From Prevotella sp. P5-92 (GTDB lineage Bacteria; Bacteroidota; Bacteroidia; Bacteroidales; Bacteroidaceae): a stretch of 64,000 nt of DNA. Both the position numbers and the translations under genes were made by a program. The notes beneath the pieces are model-generated. The model made no database searches. It was not told the DNA's origin and saw only the letters and a list, made by a program, of their open reading frames with translations. Positions within the stretch are counted from its first letter, which is position 1; each line of letters opens with the position of its first letter. Location of the stretch: the NCBI RefSeq assembly GCF_002251245.1, contig NZ_NPJG01000123.1, positions 1-64,000 on the forward strand, given 5' to 3'. Below, in pieces: positions 51,861 to 60,784 of this stretch.

Positions 51861-51956
51861 ATGATGATGGATATACAGATGGCAGTAATAACTGCAACAA
51901 CATTAGGTATGATGGCTATAGGAATATTTACCCTTAAGCATACCAATGTACACTGA
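51861..51956 (+). CDS. Small single-span membrane peptide, 31 codons
   Basis: Not recognised. Three ATGs in a row open it (51861, 51864, 51867), so the product is 29-31 residues. MAVITATTLGMMAIGIFTL is a 19-residue membrane span, and the tail KHTNVH is polar. AGAAAG lies 5-10 nt before the first ATG. The unit is complete: promoter at 51784-51816 and terminator at 51971-51995, with no other frame inside. A few small Bacteroidetes membrane peptides share a TATTLG-like core, but this is too short for a family claim. Confidence 0.6.
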   Translation: MMMDIQMAVITATTLGMMAIGIFTLKHTNVH

Positions 51957-51970
51957 AAAAAATAAAAAGT

Positions 51971-51995
51971 GAGCGGCAATGTCCGCTCTTTTTTA
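51971..51995 (+). terminator. Intrinsic terminator after the small peptide
   Basis: Stem GAGCGG (51971-51976) with CCGCTC (51983-51988), then a T run to about 51995. A-rich bases before the stem also pair with the T run. Confidence 0.85.
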
Positions 51996-52148
51996 TTTTG
52001 TTCTTCTGAGCACTATTATGACAAAAAAAGAAGTGAAAAAAGAGTAAAAAAAGGTCATTTTCAACAAATATCGCATAAAAAGCGACTTTTTATCATATAT
52101 TTAACTTAATATAAAGTAAGAAGTTGCAGATATTTGAAGAAAACTAAG

Positions 52149-52156
52149 TAAATTTG
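52149..52156 (+). promoter_or_regulatory. Promoter -7 box of the DUF6242 gene
   Basis: TAAATTTG followed by CACC, 25 nt before the ATG at 52182. The region 52000-52140 before it is AT-rich and holds no gene. Confidence 0.6.
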
Positions 52157-52181
52157 CACCTAAAAATAAAAATAATAATTG

Positions 52182-53579
52182 ATGAGAAGATTTTTCCGTC
52201 CATTTTGTCTGCTTTTTACAGCAGCAATGTTCATGGCTTCATGCCTTAACTCAGATAACGACACCGTCACTTATTACGACGATGCCGCAATTACAGCATT
52301 CTCTCTTTCAAATGCAAAAATCACACGCCATACAAAATCTTCAACAGGTGAAGACTCGACATACATCGAGATAAGTAGCAATGTGGCAAACTATCCTTTT
52401 GTCATCGACCAGATAAAAGGAGAGATATACAATGTTGACTCACTACCTCTGGGCACAGACCCAACAAAGATACTCTGCAACTACTCAACCAAGAACAATA
52501 GCTATGCAGGAATAAAGTCACTGAAAAGCGATTCAATAGCCTACTTCAACACAGCAGACAGCATTGACTTTTCAAGTCCAAGGGAAGTAAGCGTGTATTC
52601 GTCAAGCGGAGTAAACGTGAAAAAATACAAGATAACTGTCAATATCCATAAAGAAAAAGCCGACTCATTCGTATGGAAACAAATGCCAGATAGCCGTGAA
52701 CTTGCCTCGCTCCAAGACATGAAAGCATATAATCTCAACGGAGAGATTGTCGTGTTAGGCACAGACGGACAAAAAACAAGAGTACTTACAATTAACGCCT
52801 CGAACGGAAGGACATTCACTGATACAGGTATCACACTCGAAACAAACAGTTATAACAATGCTGTGGTATTCAACAATGAGCTATATGTGATAGACAACGG
52901 AACACTAAAGACATCGAAAGATGCCAAAAGCTATGACATCGTGACCGACAGTCCGGAAGTAATACAGTTGTTGGCAGCAAGCAGTAAAGCCATTTACGGC
53001 AAGACGGCAGAAAACATTATCTTCTATTCAACAGACAAAGGAAAGACATGGATCGAAGATACGATGGACTCAGATGGCAAGAATCTTCCTACAGAAGACA
53101 TTTCCTATACTTGTTATCAATACGGGAAAAACAAAGACGAAGAGACCATCGTTCTGTTCGGAATACGTCCCGAGATATCAACTATGGACAACACCGCCAC
53201 CATATGGAGAAAGATAATCGAAAACAACGATTACAGCGAGGGTAACGAATGGACATACATAAACTATGACAGTAAGAGCAAAAAGACATTGCCACGTCTC
53301 GAAAATCTCAATGTAGTGAGACATAATGACATGCTTATGGCACTGGGAGGAAAGGGACTCGACGGATGTTATGTTGGAGCCTTCTCGAAGATATACATTA
53401 GTTATGATCATGGATATTCATGGAACAGTCTTGACTATATCACCTATCCATATGGATTTGACAAAAGTGCTTCAGCTGTATCTGTTTGCACAGATTCAGA
53501 CAATTATATATGGATAATGCTCAACCATACAGGACAAGTATGGAAAGGGCGAATAAACAAAATGTCGTGGAATAGATAA
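52182..53579 (+). CDS. DUF6242 lipoprotein with beta-propeller-like body
   Basis: 465 residues. Lipoprotein signal MRRFFRPFCLLFTAAMFMASC, then an Ig-like first part (AITAFSLSNAKITRH, VYSSSGVNVKKYKITVNIHK) and a body of short repeats such as ARTW-type turns: FYSTDKGKTWIEDT, ISYDHGYSWNSLDY and YVIDNGTLKTSKD. This is the sialidase/BNR-like pattern of Asp-box repeats, without catalytic residues that can be recognised. It matches DUF6242. Probably on the cell surface; role unknown. The start is the ATG at 52182; a TTG at 52179 is not needed. The DUF6089 gene follows after 5 nt. Confidence 0.85.
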   Translation: MRRFFRPFCLLFTAAMFMASCLNSDNDTVTYYDDAAITAFSLSNAKITRHTKSSTGEDSTYIEISSNVANYPFVIDQIKGEIYNVDSLPLGTDPTKILCNYSTKNNSYAGIKSLKSDSIAYFNTADSIDFSSPREVSVYSSSGVNVKKYKITVNIHKEKADSFVWKQMPDSRELASLQDMKAYNLNGEIVVLGTDGQKTRVLTINASNGRTFTDTGITLETNSYNNAVVFNNELYVIDNGTLKTSKDAKSYDIVTDSPEVIQLLAASSKAIYGKTAENIIFYSTDKGKTWIEDTMDSDGKNLPTEDISYTCYQYGKNKDEETIVLFGIRPEISTMDNTATIWRKIIENNDYSEGNEWTYINYDSKSKKTLPRLENLNVVRHNDMLMALGGKGLDGCYVGAFSKIYISYDHGYSWNSLDYITYPYGFDKSASAVSVCTDSDNYIWIMLNHTGQVWKGRINKMSWNR

Positions 53580-53584
53580 ACAGA

Positions 53585-54265
53585 ATGAGAATTTGGATAC
53601 TAACCATACTGCTGCTGGCAGCCCATGTAACAATGGCACAAGACGAACCAGAATACAAGATGGAGATAGGTGCCGGCACAGGACTTGCCAGTTATCAAGG
53701 AGACCTTAACGGTAGTCTGACGGCAAACATGCAACCTATGGCGGTAGTATCAGCGAGACTCAAACCCAATCCGAGGATGGCATGGGCACTGGAAATAGGC
53801 TACATACCAATAAAAGGTAAATACGACCGTCAGTCAACATACTATCCGATGCTATCGTCCACCCAAGAGTCGTTCAGCAACAGCGTTGTTGACATTGGAG
53901 GACGCTATGAATACAATTTCTGGCCATACGGCACAGGAAGAGAATACAAAGGAGCAAAAAGACTTGTACCATACATAACAGGAGGCATTGGCTTGACAAT
54001 AGCCAGCACAGTGGGAGGAAGTGTGATAGCCACCAATCTCCCGTTGGGAGCAGGAATAAAATACAAAATAGCACCACGGCTGAACCTGAATGCTGCATGG
54101 ATAATGCACTTCACCACAAGCGACAACATCGATGGAGTATATGATCCTTACGGCATAAAAAGCAGTGGAATATTTAAGAACAAAGACAGTTATAGCATGC
54201 TACAAATAGCGTTAACATACGACATTTGGGCGAAATGCAGAACCTGTCATAACGACGACTTTTAA
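53585..54265 (+). CDS. DUF6089 outer-membrane beta-barrel protein
   Basis: 226 residues with a signal peptide (MRIWILTILLLAAHVTMAQ) and about eight amphipathic beta strands: MEIGAGTGLASYQGDLNGSL at the start and MLQIALTYDIWAKCRT at the end. The pair CRTCHNDDF at the C-terminus is unusual for a barrel. It precedes uppS, as in other Bacteroidales (family context recalled). Function unknown. Confidence 0.82.
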   Translation: MRIWILTILLLAAHVTMAQDEPEYKMEIGAGTGLASYQGDLNGSLTANMQPMAVVSARLKPNPRMAWALEIGYIPIKGKYDRQSTYYPMLSSTQESFSNSVVDIGGRYEYNFWPYGTGREYKGAKRLVPYITGGIGLTIASTVGGSVIATNLPLGAGIKYKIAPRLNLNAAWIMHFTTSDNIDGVYDPYGIKSSGIFKNKDSYSMLQIALTYDIWAKCRTCHNDDF

Positions 54266-54275
54266 ATAAAAAAAT

Positions 54276-55022
54276 ATGGCATACAATATTGACATGAACA
54301 GAATGCCCGAACATGTGGCCATCATCATGGATGGCAATGGACGTTGGGCAACGGAAAAAGGAAAAGAACGCAGTTATGGACATCAAGCTGGCGTGGACAC
54401 GGTAAGACGTATCGCGTCTGAAAGCGCACGCCTTGGAGTAAAATATCTCACACTATACACTTTCTCAACCGAAAACTGGAATCGTCCGGCTGATGAGGTC
54501 GCAGCTCTCATGGGACTTGTGCTAACATCTCTTGAAGATGAAATATTCATTAAGAACAACGTGAAGTTTCTTGTTATAGGCGATATGACACGACTTCCAA
54601 AACCAGTACAAGACAAGCTGAAAGCAACAATGGAACGGACAGCTGGCAATACGAGAATGACATTGATAGCGGCACTGAGTTATTCTTCGAGATGGGAAAT
54701 AACCGAAGCTGTGAAGAAGATTGCCTCAGATGTAGCTGAGGGTAAGATGAATATAAATGATATTGAAGAAGATACAATATCAAAGAATCTCACCACAAAC
54801 TTCATGCCCGATCCAGACCTTCTCATCCGCACTGGAGGCGAGATACGCATAAGCAACTACCTTTTGTGGCAGATAGCATACAGCGAACTATACTTCTGCG
54901 ACACTTATTGGCCAGACTTCAGCGAAGAAGATTTGCACAAGGCGATAGCAATCTATCAGAGCAAGCAAAGACGCTTTGGAAAGACTGAAGAGCAAGTGGA
55001 AAATAACGAAAACACAAAGTAA
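54276..55022 (+). CDS. uppS: Isoprenyl (undecaprenyl diphosphate) synthase
   Basis: Builds the C55 carrier for peptidoglycan and O-antigen. [20 protein letters not shown] at the start, [11 protein letters not shown] and the ending block [20 protein letters not shown] are diagnostic. 248 residues, cytoplasmic. It stands 10 nt after the DUF6089 gene and 7 nt before bamA, so one transcript is likely. Confidence 0.96.
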   Translation: MAYNIDMNRMPEHVAIIMDGNGRWATEKGKERSYGHQAGVDTVRRIASESARLGVKYLTLYTFSTENWNRPADEVAALMGLVLTSLEDEIFIKNNVKFLVIGDMTRLPKPVQDKLKATMERTAGNTRMTLIAALSYSSRWEITEAVKKIASDVAEGKMNINDIEEDTISKNLTTNFMPDPDLLIRTGGEIRISNYLLWQIAYSELYFCDTYWPDFSEEDLHKAIAIYQSKQRRFGKTEEQVENNENTK

Positions 55023-55029
55023 ATAGAGA

Positions 55030-57678
55030 ATGAAAAGTTCTATAAAGACTTATATTATAAATAAGGTGTCAGCACTGGTTATCCTTGCCAGCTGTTGTCT
55101 CGGCACGGCAAAAGCCCAAGACGTGATTGTCAATCCGGAGATTTCCTATGCAGGCTCGCCCATGACATGTACCATTGGCGGACTTTCTGTAAAAGGCGTT
55201 GAAGGATATGAGGATTATGTGCTCACGGGTCTGTCGGGACTGTCAGTAGGACAAGAGATAAGAGTACCAGGACAGGAGATAACAGAAGCTGTAAAAAGAT
55301 ACTGGCGACACGGCCTGTTCTCAAAGGTCAGCATTTCTGCAGACTCCATTGTCGGGGACAAGATATACCTTTGCTTCAACCTCTCTTTACGTCCACGTGT
55401 GAGCGCCATAAACTATCATGGCATCAAGAAGTCGGAACGTGAGGACATGGAAGCCAAGCTGGGCATCATGAAAGGCAGTCAGATCACTCCTAACATGATA
55501 GACCGCGCAAAAATCCTCGCAAAAAAATATTTCGACGAGAAGGGATACAAGAATGCCGACATCAACATCATGCAACGCGATGATGTGACAGGCAGCAACC
55601 AAGTCATCCTTGATGTCAATATCGACAAGAAAGACAAGATGAAAGTACGTTATATCTTCATTGACGGAAACAACAACCTCAAATTGTCGAAAATCAAGGG
55701 CGGACTATTTAAGAAAGGTGTATTCTCAAAGACCCACGAGGCAGGAACTGTCGGTTCGTTCCTCAAGTCGAAGAAGTTCACTCCCGAGCGTTATGAAAAA
55801 GACAAACAGAACCTCATTGAAAAATATAATGAGTTAGGATACCGCGACATGACCATCGTTCGCGACAGTATTATCAATCACGACGAAAACCACGTTAACA
55901 TCTACATAAAGATTGACGAAGGTCAGAAATACTACATCAGAAACATCACGTGGGTTGGTAATACGGTAGTTACAGCCGAATATCTCAACAGGCTTCTCGG
56001 CATGAAAGGCGGCGACGTGTATAACCAGAAAGAGTTGCGCAAACGCCTGTCAGAGGATGAAGATGCAGTAGGAAACTACTATTGGAACAATGGTTATCTC
56101 TTCTACAATCTCGAACCTACGGAGGTGAATATCGTTGGCGACTCGATCGACCTTGAGATGCGCATCACCGAAGGACAGCAAGCTCACATCAGCCATGTGC
56201 GAATATATGGTAACGACCGCCTCTATGAGGATGTGGTAAGACGCGAGCTGAAATGCAAGCCAGGCGATCTGTTCTCAAAAGACGCCCTGATGCGTACCGC
56301 ACGTGAGATAGCTTCCATGGGATTCTTCGATCCAGAGAAGGTCAACCCCGATGTTCAGCCCAACTACGAGGATGGAACGGTTGACATCAACTGGCCTTTG
56401 GAACAAAAATCCAACGACCAAGTGGAGTTCTCGTTAGGATGGGGACAGACAGGTGTTATTGGTCGCATATCATTGAAGCTCAACAACTTCTCTATGCGTA
56501 ACCTCTTTGGAAAGAATAAGATGCATCGCGGCATTATGCCTATTGGCGACGGCGAGCAGCTTGCCATTTCGGCACAGACCAATGGTTCTTACTACCAGTC
56601 GTATAGCATCAACTACTCGGCTCCATGGTTTGGCGGCAAGCGTCCAAATGCTTTCAATATCGGTGCATACTATTCAAAGCAGACCGACGTGAACAGCAAC
56701 TACTACAATAGTTCATGGATGAACTCCATGTATAATTATTATGGTGGTTATGGTTCTTACAACAACTACTACAACAACTACGAGAGTTATCTTGACGACG
56801 ACAAGTACGTGCAGCTCTTCGGTATGTCGATAGGGTGGGGTAAACGTCTTCGTTGGCCCGACGACTATTTCCAATTGTCCATGTCGTTGTCATACCAGCG
56901 ATACATGTTGCGTGACTGGCAGTATTTCATCATCTCGAATGGAAACTGTAACAATATCAACTTAGGAATAACGCTTGCCCGTACAAGTACCGACAACCAG
57001 TTGTTCCCACGTCGCGGTTCAGAGTTTATGGCGTCAGTCACACTTACTCCACCATGGTCAATGTTCGACAACAAAGACTACGGTTCGCTTGCCACCGACC
57101 GCTACTCAGCCACCTACGACGCTGAACTTCAGGAAAAATACCGTTGGATAGAGTATCATAAATGGAAGTTTAAGTCACGTACATATACCGCATTAACCAA
57201 CGGACAGAAATGTTTTGTGCTCATGACACGCGTGGAGTTGGGTATCCTCGGTGCATATAACAGAGACAAAAAGTCGCCGTTTGAGACATTCTATGTTGGT
57301 GGCGACGGTATGAGCGGCTATTCTACTGGTTATGCACAGGAGACGATAGCCCTTCGTGGTTATGAGAACGGTTCGTTGACACCATATTCGTCATTAGGAT
57401 ATGCCTACGACCGCTTCACCTTAGAGCTCCGCTACCCACTGATGCTTGGCAACACCACCATCTATGGTCTCGGATTCCTTGAAGGAGGTAACGCATGGTA
57501 CGATACCAACAAGTTCAATCCGTTTGACATGAAGCGCTCAGCAGGAGTCGGTGTACGTATCTTCCTCCCGATGGTAGGTCTTATGGGTATTGACTGGGCA
57601 TATGGTTTCGACAAGGCCTTATCAACAGGAACAAAGGGTGGCAGTCAGTTCCACTTCATTCTTGGACAAGAGTTTTAG
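55030..57678 (+). CDS. bamA: Outer membrane assembly factor BamA
   Basis: 882 residues. Core of the machine that folds beta-barrels into the outer membrane. Signal peptide to TAKAQD, five POTRA-like repeats (about 60-450), and a C-terminal barrel ending FHFILGQEF with the final Phe. The conserved VRIFLPMVGLMGIDWAYGFD strand is seen. A Tyr/Asn-rich loop (about residues 556-592, e.g. YNYYGGYGSYNNYYNNYESY) stands out in the barrel and is probably exposed. The Skp-like genes follow at once. Confidence 0.95.
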   Translation: MKSSIKTYIINKVSALVILASCCLGTAKAQDVIVNPEISYAGSPMTCTIGGLSVKGVEGYEDYVLTGLSGLSVGQEIRVPGQEITEAVKRYWRHGLFSKVSISADSIVGDKIYLCFNLSLRPRVSAINYHGIKKSEREDMEAKLGIMKGSQITPNMIDRAKILAKKYFDEKGYKNADINIMQRDDVTGSNQVILDVNIDKKDKMKVRYIFIDGNNNLKLSKIKGGLFKKGVFSKTHEAGTVGSFLKSKKFTPERYEKDKQNLIEKYNELGYRDMTIVRDSIINHDENHVNIYIKIDEGQKYYIRNITWVGNTVVTAEYLNRLLGMKGGDVYNQKELRKRLSEDEDAVGNYYWNNGYLFYNLEPTEVNIVGDSIDLEMRITEGQQAHISHVRIYGNDRLYEDVVRRELKCKPGDLFSKDALMRTAREIASMGFFDPEKVNPDVQPNYEDGTVDINWPLEQKSNDQVEFSLGWGQTGVIGRISLKLNNFSMRNLFGKNKMHRGIMPIGDGEQLAISAQTNGSYYQSYSINYSAPWFGGKRPNAFNIGAYYSKQTDVNSNYYNSSWMNSMYNYYGGYGSYNNYYNNYESYLDDDKYVQLFGMSIGWGKRLRWPDDYFQLSMSLSYQRYMLRDWQYFIISNGNCNNINLGITLARTSTDNQLFPRRGSEFMASVTLTPPWSMFDNKDYGSLATDRYSATYDAELQEKYRWIEYHKWKFKSRTYTALTNGQKCFVLMTRVELGILGAYNRDKKSPFETFYVGGDGMSGYSTGYAQETIALRGYENGSLTPYSSLGYAYDRFTLELRYPLMLGNTTIYGLGFLEGGNAWYDTNKFNPFDMKRSAGVGVRIFLPMVGLMGIDWAYGFDKALSTGTKGGSQFHFILGQEF

Positions 57679-57716
57679 TGAACCCTTCAACAAAGAAATA
57701 TAAAAACATTAGTAAT

Positions 57717-58226
57717 ATGAAGAAGATCTTTTTGGTAATCGTCGTTGCGATGACAGCGATAGCTGCCAATGCACAGAAGTTTGCTCTCCTTGACATGGAG
57801 TACATACTGAAGAATATCCCTGCTTACGAGCGTGCCAATGAACAGTTGAACCAAGTATCTAAGAAATGGCAGGCAGAGGTAGAGGCAATCAATACCGAAG
57901 CCCAAACTATGTATAAGAACTACCAAAACGAGGTAGCTTTCCTCTCCAACGAACAGAAGAAGGCCAAGCAAGATGCCATAATGAAGAAAGAGCAGGAAGC
58001 CAGCGAGCTGAAGCGCAAGTATTTCGGTCCCGAAGGCGAGTTGTTCAAGAAACGCTCCAGCCTTATGTCTCCCATTCAGGACGAGATATACAATGTGGTT
58101 CGCGACATAGCCGACCTGAGAGGATATCAGTTGGTTCTCGACCGCGCCAGCGACAGCGGTATTATCTTTGGTAGTCCGAAGATAGATATCTCAGACGAGG
58201 TTTTGTCGAAGTTAGGATACAAATAA
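57717..58226 (+). CDS. OmpH/Skp-family periplasmic chaperone, copy 1
   Basis: 169 residues with a signal peptide (MKKIFLVIVVAMTAIAANAQ). The mature part opens KFALLDMEYILKNIPAYERA and continues as a long charged coiled coil, then returns to a beta part (YQLVLDRASDSGIIFG). Such chaperones hold unfolded outer-membrane proteins for BamA. Start at 57717; the GTG at 57678 that overlaps the bamA stop gives no signal peptide. First of three copies. Confidence 0.92.
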   Translation: MKKIFLVIVVAMTAIAANAQKFALLDMEYILKNIPAYERANEQLNQVSKKWQAEVEAINTEAQTMYKNYQNEVAFLSNEQKKAKQDAIMKKEQEASELKRKYFGPEGELFKKRSSLMSPIQDEIYNVVRDIADLRGYQLVLDRASDSGIIFGSPKIDISDEVLSKLGYK

Positions 58227-58303
58227 CAAAAATTGGAATAATATTATATATTGGGAAAAACAATATTAGGAATAATAATTTAAAAATTAAAAATAACAAA
58301 ACA

Positions 58304-58801
58304 ATGAAAAAAGTACTTATTATGATTCTGATGCTGGCACCATTGGCAGCCATGGCACAGAAGTTCGGACATGTCAATTCTCAGGAGGTTATCCAAGCCA
58401 TGCCTGAATACACTAAGGCAAAGACAGAGATTGACGCCCTGCAGCAGCAGTATGAGGCAGACCTCAAGGGAATGCAAGACGAGTTTACAAAGAAGGTAAA
58501 GGACTATGAGGCGAACGCCAATACCCTTCCTGAGAATATCAAGCAGCGCCGTGAGACAGAGCTTCAGGAGATGGATCAGAAGATACGTCAGAGCTATCAG
58601 GACAACCAGCAGGCTCTCGCAAAGGCTTCACAGGAGAAGATGCAGGTTATCACCACAAAGGTTATCGATGCTATTAAGGCAGTAGGACAGGCTGGCGGTT
58701 ATGTATATATCATGGACAACGCCAGCGGCATCCCATATATTAGCCCTACACTGAGCACCGACGTCACCGCTCAAGTAAAGGCAAAACTTGGTATAAAGTA
58801 A
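58304..58801 (+). CDS. OmpH/Skp-family periplasmic chaperone, copy 2
   Basis: 165 residues, with a signal peptide (MILMLAPLAAMAQ) and mature start KFGHVNSQEVIQAMPEYTKA, the closest of the three to typical Skp. A coiled-coil middle (LQQQYEADLKGMQDEFTKKV) and a short end (YVYIMDNASGIPYISPTLST). It lies 77 nt after copy 1 and 4 nt before copy 3. Confidence 0.92.
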   Translation: MKKVLIMILMLAPLAAMAQKFGHVNSQEVIQAMPEYTKAKTEIDALQQQYEADLKGMQDEFTKKVKDYEANANTLPENIKQRRETELQEMDQKIRQSYQDNQQALAKASQEKMQVITTKVIDAIKAVGQAGGYVYIMDNASGIPYISPTLSTDVTAQVKAKLGIK

Positions 58802-58805
58802 AATA

Positions 58806-59360
58806 ATGAAGAAAACCATTCTTTCTATAGTTCTTTTGCTATGCGCCGTATTGTCGGTGAAAGCCCAAGACAATGGAAACATAACCACTGCGGTTGCCGA
58901 ACAAAAGCAGGCAGCCACAGTGGGTTATTTCAGTTATGGTAACATTATCACCTGCATACCCGACTATGCCATTGCTCAGCAGCAGATAGAAGAGTTGCGT
59001 GTGAAATATGAAGCTGAAGCAGAACGTGTAAAGAAAGACTTCAACGACAAGTATGAGGCATTTTTAGAAGGTCAGAAAGACTTTCCTCCCACGATACTGA
59101 AAAAGCGGCAGACAGAACTGCAGGAACTGATGCAGAAAAACATAGCCTTCAAGGAAGAGAGTCGCCGACTATTGTCGGAGGCAGAGCGCGACATCTTCGC
59201 TCCTCTTCACGACAAGATCAGTATGGTCCTCGACAAGATAGGCTCTGAATACAATCTCACGCTCATCGTCAACACCGACTCAGATGCTTGTCCGTATATC
59301 AATCCATCCCGCAGCATAGACATTACCGACAAGCTCATCTCGCTTCTTGGAGCAAAATGA
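58806..59360 (+). CDS. OmpH/Skp-family periplasmic chaperone, copy 3
   Basis: 184 residues, signal peptide to VKAQ, then a mature Asn/Gln-rich lead-in and TVGYFSYGNIITCIPDYAIA, a coiled coil (IEELRVKYEAEAERVKKDF) and the usual end (LIVNTDSDACPYINPSRSID). More divergent than copies 1 and 2, and carrying cysteines the others lack. murI follows after 56 nt. Confidence 0.9.
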   Translation: MKKTILSIVLLLCAVLSVKAQDNGNITTAVAEQKQAATVGYFSYGNIITCIPDYAIAQQQIEELRVKYEAEAERVKKDFNDKYEAFLEGQKDFPPTILKKRQTELQELMQKNIAFKEESRRLLSEAERDIFAPLHDKISMVLDKIGSEYNLTLIVNTDSDACPYINPSRSIDITDKLISLLGAK

Positions 59361-59416
59361 AACTCAACCTGGCTTGTTGGTAAATCAAGTAGTTATTTGG
59401 AGTAAACTGAAATAGA

Positions 59417-60256
59417 ATGATAACACTGCCAGACAAGGCCGGTCCTATCGGCATCTTCGACTCTGGCTATGGAGGCCTTACCATCCTTCATGGAGTCCGT
59501 AACCTTCTGCCGGAATACGATTATATGTATCTCGGCGACAATGCGCGTGCGCCATACGGACCACGATCGTTTGACGTAGTCTATGAGTTCACGCGCCAAG
59601 CAGTGACACGCCTTTTCGAGATGGGATGTCATCTGGTGATTCTCGGTTGTAATACTGCCTCAGCAAAGGCACTACGTACCATCCAACAAGTTGACCTGCC
59701 GACAATAGATCCTTCAAGACGCGTGCTCGGCATCATCCGTCCTACAACGGAAGTAATAGGAAAGCTTACATCGACGCGTCATGTAGGCATTCTGGCCACC
59801 GAAGGAACGATAAAGAGCGAGAGTTACACATTGGAGATACAAAAGCTCTATCCCGACATAAAGGTGTCAGGTGTGGCATGTCCCTTTTGGGTACCATTGG
59901 TTGAGTATAACGAAGCCGACAGTCCTGGAGCAGATTATTTTGTAAAGAAAAGAATCGACCAGCTGATGCGTCTTGACAGCGAGATAGACGCCATCATACT
60001 TGGTTGTACCCATTATCCCCTTCTTTTGCCGAAGATAGTGAAATATGTGAATCCAGGCATCCGTATTGTCTCACAAGGAGAATACGTGGCAGAAAGTCTT
60101 AAGAACTACCTTTCACGTCATCCTGAGATAGAGAGCAAATGCACTCAAGGCGGACATGTAGAATACCTCACAACCGAGAATCCCGACAAATTCAGGGAGT
60201 CTGCACAACTGTTCCTTCATGAACACGTAGATGTGAAGAACATCACTCTTGGATGA
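59417..60256 (+). CDS. murI: Glutamate racemase
   Basis: Makes D-glutamate for peptidoglycan. GIFDSGYGGLTILHGVRNLL at the start, catalytic Cys in GCNTASA and Cys with His in GCTHYPLLL are all present. The substrate loop YLGDNARAPYG is clear. 279 residues. It closes the envelope run that starts with the DUF6242 gene and is convergent with gtrA. Confidence 0.95.
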   Translation: MITLPDKAGPIGIFDSGYGGLTILHGVRNLLPEYDYMYLGDNARAPYGPRSFDVVYEFTRQAVTRLFEMGCHLVILGCNTASAKALRTIQQVDLPTIDPSRRVLGIIRPTTEVIGKLTSTRHVGILATEGTIKSESYTLEIQKLYPDIKVSGVACPFWVPLVEYNEADSPGADYFVKKRIDQLMRLDSEIDAIILGCTHYPLLLPKIVKYVNPGIRIVSQGEYVAESLKNYLSRHPEIESKCTQGGHVEYLTTENPDKFRESAQLFLHEHVDVKNITLG

Positions 60257-60311
60257 AGAGAGAGACGTTTTCCGCTTCATTATTTTTTTCAAGAAAGAGC
60301 TTTCTCGCGTT

Positions 60312-60686
60312 TCACTTCTTTTTATACACGAAATGAAGAATTGTGAAGTTTGTAGGCACTGCTATTGCATAAACCAATACAGGAGCCAACAAGCGGTGGA
60401 CGCCAAAAGCCATAAACAGATTGAGGAGCGCTATGTGTAACAAGTAGTTGACAATATGACTGAATCCAAACCCAGCCACTTTCTTTACCGAAGCCTTCGA
60501 ACGGAAGGTGAAGTAAGTGGTGAGATAGAAGTTGCAAATCAGACTCACCACATATCCCACCGTATAAGCCATACTCAGCATGAGACTGCCCTTGGCAAGC
60601 ATCTGCAAGAGATAATAGACCACGTAATGGATGGCAGTGGCTATCACTCCAACAACGATAAAACGCTTCAATTCGTCCTTTATCAT
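60312..60686 (-). CDS. GtrA-family membrane protein
   Basis: 124 residues with four membrane helices, of the GtrA kind linked to flipping or transfer of polyprenyl-linked sugars. RFIVVGVIATAIHYVVYYLL and NFYLTTYFTFRSKA are the family blocks, with NFTILHFVYKKK at the end. The ATG at 60686 is used; the longer open frame runs into the MATE gene and reads the 24-bp repeats. Last gene of mutS-MATE-gtrA. Confidence 0.9.
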   Translation of the reverse strand: MIKDELKRFIVVGVIATAIHYVVYYLLQMLAKGSLMLSMAYTVGYVVSLICNFYLTTYFTFRSKASVKKVAGFGFSHIVNYLLHIALLNLFMAFGVHRLLAPVLVYAIAVPTNFTILHFVYKKK

Positions 60687-60712
60687 AATAATCTTCCTCC
60701 TATACTTTATAC

Positions 60713-60784
60713 ATGATACATCTCTAAAAATTATGAATGATACATCTCTAAAAATTAAGCATGATACGTATCTGAAAAACGAGC
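60713..60784. repeat. Tandem 24-bp repeat, three copies
   Basis: Units start at 60713, 60737 and 60761, each beginning ATGATAC. The first two differ only in the last few bases; the third is diverged and encodes the last residues of the MATE protein (DTYHA). It looks as though the gene's tail was copied outward. Confidence 0.8.
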
